From Streptomyces gardneri (lineage in GTDB: Bacteria > Actinomycetota > Actinomycetes > Streptomycetales > Streptomycetaceae), in contig NZ_BJMN01000063.1 in the NCBI RefSeq assembly GCF_006539185.1, positions 1 to 40,133 of the forward strand: DNA of 40,133 bases, given 5' to 3'. This document shows positions 33,749-40,133 of the stretch, piece by piece (position 1 is the stretch's first letter; each line of letters opens with the position of its first letter). Position numbers and translations under genes: made by a program. A model generated the notes under the pieces. The model ran no database searches. It saw only the letters and a program-made list of their open reading frames with translations, and had not been told where the DNA came from.

Positions 33749-33778
33749 TTGTCGGATCGTTGAACAATCCCCTACCTT
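33749..33778 (+). promoter_or_regulatory. Promoter of the MFS-pxpABC operon with embedded FCD operator
   Basis: TTGTCG (33749-33754), an 18-bp spacer and TACCTT (33773-33778) form a plausible housekeeping promoter with a start near 33785. GGATCGTTGAACAATCC (33754-33770), a 17-bp near-palindrome with one mismatched pair, fills the spacer. A repressor bound there would block RNA polymerase. Confidence 0.65.
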
Positions 33779-33841
33779 GACGGCACCGCACGGTTCCCCA
33801 GTACGTCACTCAGGCACGCCTCCCCCTCATGCGAGGTGCAG

Positions 33842-35122
33842 ATGAGCACGACACAGATCCGGCAGCAGCCCCAGGGCGAACAGCCCGACGACACGGGCGC
33901 GTTCGCCTGGCTGCGCGCCCTCGGGCCGCGCGGTCGGCGCGCCTTCGGCGGTGCGTTCGGCGGATACGCCCTGGACTCCTACGACTTCTTCACCCTGCCC
34001 CTGTCGATGGTGGCCATCGCCGCCTACTTCAACCTCGACAAGGGCCAGACCGGCCTCCTCACGACCGTCACCCTCGTCGTCTCGGCGGTCGGCGGCGCGC
34101 TCGCCGGCGTCCTCGCCGACCGCGTCGGCCGGGTGAAGGCGCTGATGATCACGGTCGTCACGTACGCGCTCTTCACGGTGCTCTGCGGCTTCGCCCCGAA
34201 CTACGAGACCCTGCTGGTCTTCCGGGCGCTCCAGGGCCTCGGCTTCGGCGGCGAGTGGGCCGTCGGCGCGATCCTCGTCGCCGAGTACGCCTCCGCCAAG
34301 CACCGCGGCCGTACGCTCGGCGCCGTCCAGAGCGCCTGGGCGGCCGGCTGGGCGCTGGCGGTGCTGGCGTACACCCTGGTGTTCCAGTTCGCCGACGCCG
34401 ACCTCGCCTGGCGGATCCTCTTCTGGACGGGCGCGCTGCCGGCCCTGCTCGTCGTGTACGTGCGGCGGAACGTGGAGGACGCCCCGCAGGCGGCCGAGCT
34501 CCGGCGGGCCGACTCGGACCGCGGCTCCTTCCAGTCGGTCTTCCGTCCCCCGCTGCTGCGCACGACGCTCTTCGCGATCCTGCTCTCGACCGGGGTCCAG
34601 GGCGGCTACTACACGCTCGCCACCTGGGTGCCGACCTTCCTGAAGACCGAGCGCGGGCTGACGGTGGTCGGCACGGGCGGCTATCTGGCCTTCCTCATAT
34701 CCGGGGCCTTCGCGGGCTATCTGACCGGCGGTTACCTCACGGACCGGCTCGGCCGGAAGAAGAACATCGCGCTCTTCGCCGTCCTGTCCGCCCTGTCCGT
34801 CCTCGCGTACACGAACATCCCGGTCGGCGCGAACTCCCTTCTGCTCGTGCTGGGTTTCCCCCTCGGTTTCTGCATGTCGGCCATCTTCAGCGGATTCGGC
34901 TCGTTCCTGGCCGAGCTGTACCCGACGCCGGTCCGCGGGACCGGGCAGGGACTCACGTACAACACGGGCCGCGCGATCGGCGCCGTCTTCCCCACCCTGG
35001 TCGGCTTCCTCGCCGGGAGCTGGGGAGTGGGCGGGGCGCTGGTGTTCGGCGCCGTCGGATACGGGCTGGCCGTCCTCGCCCTGTTCGGACTGCCCGAGAC
35101 GCGCGGGAGGGAACTCGTGTAG
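33842..35122 (+). CDS. MFS transporter (metabolite:H+ symporter type)
   Basis: A 426-aa permease with 12 predicted helices. The loop after helix 2 has GVLADRVGRVKA and the equivalent second-half loop YLTDRLGRKKN, the two MFS signature A motifs. GLGFGGEWAVGAILVAEY marks the sialate/aromatic-acid (AAHS or SHS-like) symporter group of organic-acid importers. The ATG at 33842 has GAGG five bases upstream; the GTG at 33836 is in frame but lacks a better site. It is first in an operon with pxpABC, so 5-oxoproline or a related carboxylate is the likely substrate. Controlled by the divergent FCD regulator. Confidence 0.9.
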   Translation: MSTTQIRQQPQGEQPDDTGAFAWLRALGPRGRRAFGGAFGGYALDSYDFFTLPLSMVAIAAYFNLDKGQTGLLTTVTLVVSAVGGALAGVLADRVGRVKALMITVVTYALFTVLCGFAPNYETLLVFRALQGLGFGGEWAVGAILVAEYASAKHRGRTLGAVQSAWAAGWALAVLAYTLVFQFADADLAWRILFWTGALPALLVVYVRRNVEDAPQAAELRRADSDRGSFQSVFRPPLLRTTLFAILLSTGVQGGYYTLATWVPTFLKTERGLTVVGTGGYLAFLISGAFAGYLTGGYLTDRLGRKKNIALFAVLSALSVLAYTNIPVGANSLLLVLGFPLGFCMSAIFSGFGSFLAELYPTPVRGTGQGLTYNTGRAIGAVFPTLVGFLAGSWGVGGALVFGAVGYGLAVLALFGLPETRGRELV

Positions 35123-35133
35123 CGGAACCCGCG

Positions 35134-35157
35134 GCACCACAGCACCACAGCACCACT
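35134..35157 (+). repeat. Three tandem 8-bp repeats before pxpA
   Basis: GCACCACA, GCACCACA and GCACCACT follow one another, and a further GCACCAC lies at 35179-35185 next to the pxpA ribosome site. They are in the short MFS-pxpA gap. Confidence 0.7.
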
Positions 35158-35186
35158 GCACGACCAGGTGAGAAAGGAAGCACCAC

Positions 35187-35951
35187 ATGACCTGGGCCTC
35201 GATCGACCTCAACGCCGACCTCGGTGAAGGCTTCGGCCGCTGGACGCTGACCGACGACGAGCAGCTGCTCTCCGTCGTCACCAGCGCCAACGTGGCCTGC
35301 GGCTTCCACGCCGGGGACGCGGCCACCATGCGGCGCGTCTGCGAGCTCGCGGCCGAACGGGGGGTACGGATCGGAGCCCAGGTCTCCTACCGGGACCTGG
35401 CCGGCTTCGGGCGGCGCGCGATGGACGTCCCGGCGGCGGAGCTGGCCGCCGAAGTGGCCTACCAGATCGGCGCCCTGGAGGTCTTCGCCCGGGCCGCGGG
35501 CTCGCGCGTCTCGTACGTGAAGCCGCACGGCGCGCTCTACAACCGGGTGGTCCGGGACGAGGAGCAGGCGGCGGCGGTCGTCGACGGCGTCCTGCTCGCC
35601 GACCGGACGCTGCCCGTCCTGGGGCTCCCGGAGTCCCGGCTGCACGAGGCCGCCGCGGAGGCCGGACTGCCGGTCGTCCCCGAGGCCTTCGGCGACCGGG
35701 CCTACCGGGCGGACGGCTCCCTGCTGCCACGGGGGCAGGAGGGAGCCGTCGTCAGCGATCCGGACCAGGTCGTGGAGCGCTCGGTCGCCATGGCCCGGTT
35801 CGGGGTCGTGACGGCGCACTGCGGAAGCTCCGTCGCCGTCCGGGCCCGGTCGCTGTGCCTGCACGGCGACACCCCGGGCGCGGTGGACCTGGCCCGCCGG
35901 GTCCGGGAACGCCTGGAGACCTCCGGGGTCCGGGTGGAGGCCTTCGCATGA
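35187..35951 (+). CDS. pxpA: 5-oxoprolinase subunit A (LamB/YcsF family)
   Basis: A 254-aa subunit of the prokaryotic ATP-dependent 5-oxoprolinase, which converts 5-oxo-L-proline to L-glutamate. The family start DLNADLGEGFGRW and the motif ANVACGFHAGD (near residues 35-45) are present, as are GAQVSYRDLAGFGRR and VKPHGALYN. The length is standard. The ATG at 35187 has AAGGAAG upstream. Its stop overlaps the pxpB start by ATGA. Same operon as the upstream MFS transporter. Confidence 0.95.
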   Translation: MTWASIDLNADLGEGFGRWTLTDDEQLLSVVTSANVACGFHAGDAATMRRVCELAAERGVRIGAQVSYRDLAGFGRRAMDVPAAELAAEVAYQIGALEVFARAAGSRVSYVKPHGALYNRVVRDEEQAAAVVDGVLLADRTLPVLGLPESRLHEAAAEAGLPVVPEAFGDRAYRADGSLLPRGQEGAVVSDPDQVVERSVAMARFGVVTAHCGSSVAVRARSLCLHGDTPGAVDLARRVRERLETSGVRVEAFA

Positions 35952-36646
35952 GCGTGCGGACGCTGCGCGTGGGTGACCGGGCGCTCCTGGTGGAGCTGGC
36001 CGGCGGCGCGGAGACGGAGGCCTTCCACGCCGAGCTGCTGCGGCGACGGGCCGCGGGGGTCCTCCCCGGCGTACGGGAGATCGTGCCGGCGGCGCGGACG
36101 GTGCTGCTCGACGGGGTGGACGATCCGGGGCGGCTCGCGGCCGAGTTGCCCCACTGGGAGTTCGGACCGCTCCACGCGCGCGTGGACGCGGCGGTGGAGG
36201 TGCCGGTCCGCTACGACGGGCCCGATCTCGCGGAGGTCGCCGCGCTCTGGGGGGTGTCCGTCGAGGAGGCGGTACGCCTCCACACGGCGACCGAGTTCCG
36301 GGTCGCCTTCTGCGGGTTCGCGCCGGGCTTCGGCTATCTGACCGGTCTCGACGAGCGGTACGGGGTGCCCCGCCGGGCCACCCCGCGCACGGCCGTCCCG
36401 GCCGGTTCCGTCGCCCTGGCCGGCCCGTACACGGGTGTGTACCCGCGCTCCTCCCCCGGTGGCTGGCAGCTGATCGGCACGACGGACGTGGTCCTGTGGG
36501 ACACGGGGCGGGAGCCCGCCGCGCTGCTCGCGCCCGGGACCCGGGTGCGGTTCACGGCGGTGGACGGGCCGACGACCGGCGCCGGGTACACGGCGGAGGA
36601 CGGGCCGACGGCCGAGGGCGCGTACGCGGCGGGGGACGGGCGATGA
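35948..36646 (+). CDS. pxpB: 5-oxoprolinase subunit B (KipI family)
   Basis: A 232-aa subunit with the allophanate hydrolase subunit 1/KipI fold. It has the N-terminal GDRALLVELAGG, the core FCGFAPGFGYLTGL and the C-terminal SSPGGWQLIGTTDV. After the fold ends, a tail of about 28 residues is made of a duplicated 12-residue unit (VDGPTTGAGYTA, EDGPTAEGAYAA) and a fragment, so the protein is slightly longer than usual. The ATG at 35948 overlaps the pxpA stop; its stop overlaps pxpC by ATGA. Confidence 0.94.
   Translation: MSVRTLRVGDRALLVELAGGAETEAFHAELLRRRAAGVLPGVREIVPAARTVLLDGVDDPGRLAAELPHWEFGPLHARVDAAVEVPVRYDGPDLAEVAALWGVSVEEAVRLHTATEFRVAFCGFAPGFGYLTGLDERYGVPRRATPRTAVPAGSVALAGPYTGVYPRSSPGGWQLIGTTDVVLWDTGREPAALLAPGTRVRFTAVDGPTTGAGYTAEDGPTAEGAYAAGDGR
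36560..36643 (+). repeat. 36-bp tandem duplication at the pxpB 3' end
   Basis: Two in-frame 36-bp units (36560-36595, 36596-36631) and a 12-bp partial third (to 36643) encode xDGP-12-residue repeats. The array runs up to the pxpC start codon. Confidence 0.75.
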
Positions 36647-37506
36647 CCGACCGTGCCGTCGCCGTGGTGCGGGCCGGGGCGCTGACCACCGTGCAGGACC
36701 TGGGGCGCTCGGGGTACGCGCATCTCGGCGTGCCCCGCTCGGGCGCCCTCGACCCCGGTGCCGTACGGCTCCTCAACCGGCTCGTCGGCAGCGCGGAGGA
36801 GGCCGCCGCCCTGGAGACGACCGTCGACGGCTGCGCGCTGCGGCCCCGGTGCGCGGTCACCGTCGCCGTGGGCGGGGCGCCCTGCCCGGTCCGGGTGGAC
36901 GGGCGCCCGGCCGCCTGGGGGACGGCGGTCCGTGTGCCGGCCGGGTCCCTCCTGGAGGTCGGCGCGGCCGTCCGCGGGCTCCGCTCGTACGTGGCGTTCG
37001 GCGGCGGAATCGCCGTCGAGCCGGTGCTCGGCAGCCGCTCCACCGACCTGCTGTCCGGGCTCGGCCCGGCACCACTGGCGGAGGGGGCGGTGCTGCCGCT
37101 GGGGGCGGACACGGCCGTACGGGGGTCGGTCGACGCTCCTCCCTGGCCGGGGCCGCCGGACGAACTCGTCCTGCGGGTCCGGCTGGGCCCCCGCGACGAC
37201 TGGTTCACCGCAGCCGCCCTGCGCGCCTTCGCCACGCGCGCGTACCGCGTGTCGCCGGCGAGCAACCGGATCGGGCTGCGGCTCGAAGGGCCGGCCCTGG
37301 AGCGGGCCCTGCCGGGGGAGCTGGCGAGCGAGGGCATGGTCCTGGGCGCGGTCCAGGTGCCGCCGGACGGGCGCCCGGTGGTCTTCCTCGCGGACCATCC
37401 CACGACCGGGGGCTATCCGGTGGTCGCGGTGGTCCGGGAGGCCGATCTGGGCGCGGCGGCGCAGGCGGTGCCGGGGACGCCGGTGCGGTTCATCCCGGTG
37501 CGCTGA
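36643..37506 (+). CDS. pxpC: 5-oxoprolinase subunit C (KipA family)
   Basis: A 287-aa subunit with the biotin-dependent carboxylase-like/KipA fold, the third 5-oxoprolinase component. Motifs include GALTTVQDLGRSGYAHLGVPRSG at the N-terminus (split here only by its length), RSYVAFGGGIAVEPVLGSRS and the C-terminal DHPTTGGYPVVAVV. The ATG at 36643 overlaps the pxpB stop. The last 17 bp overlap the convergent hydantoinase gene, leaving no room for a terminator. Confidence 0.94.
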   Translation: MTDRAVAVVRAGALTTVQDLGRSGYAHLGVPRSGALDPGAVRLLNRLVGSAEEAAALETTVDGCALRPRCAVTVAVGGAPCPVRVDGRPAAWGTAVRVPAGSLLEVGAAVRGLRSYVAFGGGIAVEPVLGSRSTDLLSGLGPAPLAEGAVLPLGADTAVRGSVDAPPWPGPPDELVLRVRLGPRDDWFTAAALRAFATRAYRVSPASNRIGLRLEGPALERALPGELASEGMVLGAVQVPPDGRPVVFLADHPTTGGYPVVAVVREADLGAAAQAVPGTPVRFIPVR

Positions 37507-40133
37507 CGCCCTCCGGCGGCGGGCCGTAGCCACCACCGCCGGGGGTGCGCACGACCAGCACGTCGCCGGGGCCCATCTCGGTCGTCGCGGCGCCGCCGAG
37601 GTGCTCGACGGTGCCGTCGGCGCGTTCGACGAGGTTCTCGCCGAGGGCGCCCGGCTCGCCGCCCGCCATCCCGTACGGCGGGACCCTGCGGTGTCCGGTG
37701 AGGAGGGCGACCGTCATCGGCTCCAGGAAGCGGATGCGGCGCTCGACCCCGTGGCCGCCGTGCCACCGGCCGCGCCCGCCGCCGTCCTCCCGTACCGCGA
37801 AGGAGTCGACCCGGACCGGGTGGCGCCATTCCAGGACCTCGGGGTCGGTGAGCCGGGAGTTGGTCATGTGGGTCTGGACGGCGTCGGCGCCGTCGAAGCC
37901 GTCCCCCGCGCCCGAGCCGCTGGCGACCGTCTCGTAGTACTGCACGCGCGCGTTGCCGAAGGTGACGTTGTTCATGGTGCCGGAGCCCTCGGCCTGGACG
38001 CGGAGGGCCGCGTACAGCGCGCCCGTGACGGCCTGGGAGGTCTCGACGTTCCCGGCGACGGTGGCGGCGGGGTGGACGGGCGCGAGCATGGAGCCGGGCG
38101 GGACGCGGACCTCGAGGGGCTCCAGGCAGCCGCTGTTGAGCGGGATGTCCTCGTCGACGAGGGTGCGGAAGACGTACAGGACGGCGGCCAGGACGACGGA
38201 GGTGGGCGCGTTGGCGTTGCCGGGCAGCTGGGGCGAGGTGCCGGCGAAGTCGACGACGGCGGAGCGGCGTTCGCGGTCGACGCGGACCGCGACCCGGACG
38301 ACCGCGCCGCCGTCGGTCTCGTAGCGGTACGCGCCGTCGTGGAGGCGCGCGACGATGCGGCGGACGGACTCCTCGGCGTTGGCGCGGACGTGCCGCATGT
38401 ACGCCTGGACGACGTCGTGACCGAACTCCTCGACCGTCCGGCGCAGTTCCTCGATGCCCTTCTCGTTGGCGGCGATCTGGGCGCGCAGGTCGGCGAGGTT
38501 GGTGTCGGGGTCGCGGGAGGGGTAGCGGGCGCCGGTGAGGAGGGCCCGGGTCTCGGTCTCGCGGAGCCTGCCGTCCCGGACGAGCAGCCAGTTGTCGAAG
38601 AGGACGCCCTCCTCCTCGACGGTGCGGCTGAAGGCGGGCATGGAGCCGGGGGTGATGCCGCCGATCTCGGCGTGGTGGCCGCGCGAGGCGACCAGGAAGC
38701 GGAGCTGCCGGCCGGTGTCGTCGAAGACGGGGGTCACGACGGTCACGTCGGGCAGGTGGGTGCCGCCGTGGTACGGGTCGTTGATCGCGTACACGTCGCC
38801 GGGCCGCAGGTCGTCGGCGCGCCGCCGCAGGACCTCCTTGATGGACTCGCCCATGGAGCCGAGGTGGACGGGGATGTGGGGGGCGTTGGCGATGAGGTTG
38901 CCCTCGGAGTCGAAGAGCGCGCAGGAGAAGTCGAGGCGTTCCTTGATGTTGACCGAGTGGGCGGTGTTCTCCAGGCGCACGCCCATCTGTTCGGCGATGG
39001 CCATGAAGAGGTTGTTGAAGACCTCCAGGAGGACCGGGTCGACGTCCGTCCCGGCGGCCACGCGCGCGGGGCGCGGGGTGACGCGCTGGAGGAGGAGGTG
39101 TCCGCCGTCGGTCGCGGTGGCCCGCCAGCCGGTGTCGACGACGGTCGTCGCGTCGGCCTCGGCGAGGAGCGCGGGGCCGTCGACGCTGTCGTCGGGGCGG
39201 AGGTCCTCGCGCCGGTGGAGCGGTGTGTCGTGGGGTGCGCCGCCGCTGTGCATCCGGACGGTGGTGCGGGGGGTGAGGGGGCCGGTCCGCGCGCCGGTGT
39301 CGACGAGGACGGGGCCGTGCGGTCCGGCACGGCCGACGGCCTCGACGGAGACCGCCTCGACGACGAGCGGCTTGTCCATGGTGAACGCGTACCGCGCCCG
39401 ATGGACGGCTGTGAACGCGGCTTTCATCGCATCGGCCGGGGCGAGGTCGACGGGGAGGCTCGCGTCCGTCCCCGCGTACCGCAGGAGCACGCGCGCGTGG
39501 GTGGTGATCGCCGTGTCCGGCAGGCCGTCGGCGCGCAGCTCCTCGCGGGTCCGCTCGGCGAGTTCGCCGCAGAGGGCCGTCACGCGCGCGTGGGTGCCGG
39601 GGGCGTCGAGTTCGGCCTCGACGGACCGCTCCCGCATGGCGGTGGCGTCGGCGAGCCCGATGCCGTACGCGGAGAGCACGCCGGCCAGCGGGGGTACGAG
39701 GACGGTGTCGACGCCCAGGGCGTCGGCGACGGCGCAGGCGTGCTGACCGCCCGCCCCGCCGAAGCTGGTGAGGGCGTACCGGGTGACGTCGTGGCCGCGC
39801 TGGACGGAGATCTTCTTGACGGCGTTCGCCATGTTGAGGACGGCGATCTCCAGGAAGCCCGCGGCGACCTCCTCCGGGGTCCGGCCGCCGCCGATCTCCT
39901 CGGCAAGGGCCGTGAACCGCTCCCGTACGACCTCGGCGTCCAGGGGCCGGTCGCCGGTCTCGCCGAACACGGCGGGGAAGTGGGCGGGTTGGACACGGCC
40001 GAGCATGACGTTGGCGTCGGTGACGGTGAGCGGTCCGCCGCGGCGGTAGCAGGCGGGGCCGGGGACGGCGCCCGCCGAGTCGGGGCCCACGCGGTAGCGG
40101 CGGCCGTCGTAGTGGAGGACGGAGCCGCCGCCC
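37490..40133 (-). CDS. Fused hydantoinase A/B (5-oxoprolinase OPLAH-like), 5' end beyond the window
   Basis: About 880 residues of a protein that would be near 1200 aa; the frame stays open to the right edge, which encodes GGGSVLHYDGRRYRVGPDSA, the middle of HyuA. A complete HyuA C-terminal part follows (PGPACYRRGGPLTVTDANVM, then SFGGAGGQHACAVADALG). A full HyuB domain then contains NLFMAIAEQMGVRLENTAHS, NDPYHGGTHLPDV and SRGHHAEIGG, and ends GGGGYGPP. Such fusions hydrolyse 5-oxoproline or hydantoins with ATP. The neighbouring pxpABC favours 5-oxoproline, but this is inference. It is convergent with pxpC and overlaps it by 17 bp. Confidence 0.92.
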   Translation of the reverse strand, partial: GGGSVLHYDGRRYRVGPDSAGAVPGPACYRRGGPLTVTDANVMLGRVQPAHFPAVFGETGDRPLDAEVVRERFTALAEEIGGGRTPEEVAAGFLEIAVLNMANAVKKISVQRGHDVTRYALTSFGGAGGQHACAVADALGVDTVLVPPLAGVLSAYGIGLADATAMRERSVEAELDAPGTHARVTALCGELAERTREELRADGLPDTAITTHARVLLRYAGTDASLPVDLAPADAMKAAFTAVHRARYAFTMDKPLVVEAVSVEAVGRAGPHGPVLVDTGARTGPLTPRTTVRMHSGGAPHDTPLHRREDLRPDDSVDGPALLAEADATTVVDTGWRATATDGGHLLLQRVTPRPARVAAGTDVDPVLLEVFNNLFMAIAEQMGVRLENTAHSVNIKERLDFSCALFDSEGNLIANAPHIPVHLGSMGESIKEVLRRRADDLRPGDVYAINDPYHGGTHLPDVTVVTPVFDDTGRQLRFLVASRGHHAEIGGITPGSMPAFSRTVEEEGVLFDNWLLVRDGRLRETETRALLTGARYPSRDPDTNLADLRAQIAANEKGIEELRRTVEEFGHDVVQAYMRHVRANAEESVRRIVARLHDGAYRYETDGGAVVRVAVRVDRERRSAVVDFAGTSPQLPGNANAPTSVVLAAVLYVFRTLVDEDIPLNSGCLEPLEVRVPPGSMLAPVHPAATVAGNVETSQAVTGALYAALRVQAEGSGTMNNVTFGNARVQYYETVASGSGAGDGFDGADAVQTHMTNSRLTDPEVLEWRHPVRVDSFAVREDGGGRGRWHGGHGVERRIRFLEPMTVALLTGHRRVPPYGMAGGEPGALGENLVERADGTVEHLGGAATTEMGPGDVLVVRTPGGGGYGPPPEGVSAPG

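Noticed and set aside
1..40133. CRISPR arrays, tRNAs, rRNAs, insertion sequences or prophage
   Set aside because: No regularly spaced repeats, cloverleaf sequences, transposases or integrases were seen on either strand.

Overview
The window is a high-GC chromosomal segment whose codon use, gene density and gene content fit Streptomyces or a very close relative. Markers are a crr-ptsI operon preceded by a DasR-type operator, a cvnABCD conservon, MocR- and FCD-type GntR regulators, GTG starts and many 4-nt stop/start overlaps. No tRNA, rRNA, CRISPR array, insertion sequence or phage gene was found. The last gene runs off the right edge.

Layout. (1) 1-435 is a gene-free, visibly less GC-rich leader with a 14/16 match to the DasR operator, followed by crr (IIA-Glc) and ptsI (enzyme I). 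(2) 2716-6281: a hypothetical protein and an MFS transporter on the minus strand, divergent from a MocR-type regulator. (3) 6496-8303: an ECF-like sigma factor overlapping a membrane-anchored CU044_5270-like protein. (4) 8397-12937: acetoacetyl-CoA synthetase divergent from a GH31 alpha-glucosidase. (5) 12989-16206: a compact minus-strand cassette of a small membrane protein, a STAND-like P-loop NTPase and a winged-helix/four-TM protein; it looks like a STAND protein split over two genes and is one of two candidates for an undescribed system. A Nudix hydrolase lies upstream on the same strand. (6) 16898-19457: a VanX-type dipeptidase, then a DUF35 OB-fold protein overlapping an SCP2-type thiolase/aldolase, with a perfect palindrome in front. 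(7) 19526-23787: a complete cvnABCD conservon. (8) 24203-24595: a small conserved-looking membrane protein.

(9) 24690-32737 is a four-gene, tightly coupled minus-strand operon: a kleisin-like (MksF/JetA-like) protein, a Pro/Glu/Asp repeat protein, a winged-helix MksE/JetB-like protein and a 1585-aa SMC/MksB-like ATPase. It has the composition of an MksBEF/Wadjet condensin but no JetD nuclease, an additional disordered protein, and Asn where the Walker B glutamate is expected. This is the second candidate system.

(10) 32967-40133: an FCD-type GntR regulator divergent from an MFS transporter and pxpA-pxpB-pxpC (prokaryotic 5-oxoprolinase). A near-palindromic operator lies between the -35 and -10 of the transporter promoter. 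A fused HyuA/HyuB (OPLAH-like) hydantoinase/5-oxoprolinase converges on pxpC and overlaps its 3' end.

Functionally the window mixes carbon uptake and catabolism (PTS, GH31, AACS, thiolase, oxoproline) with signalling (sigma factor, conservon) and two ATPase machines of unknown role. All function calls rest on motif recognition and context; no search was run.
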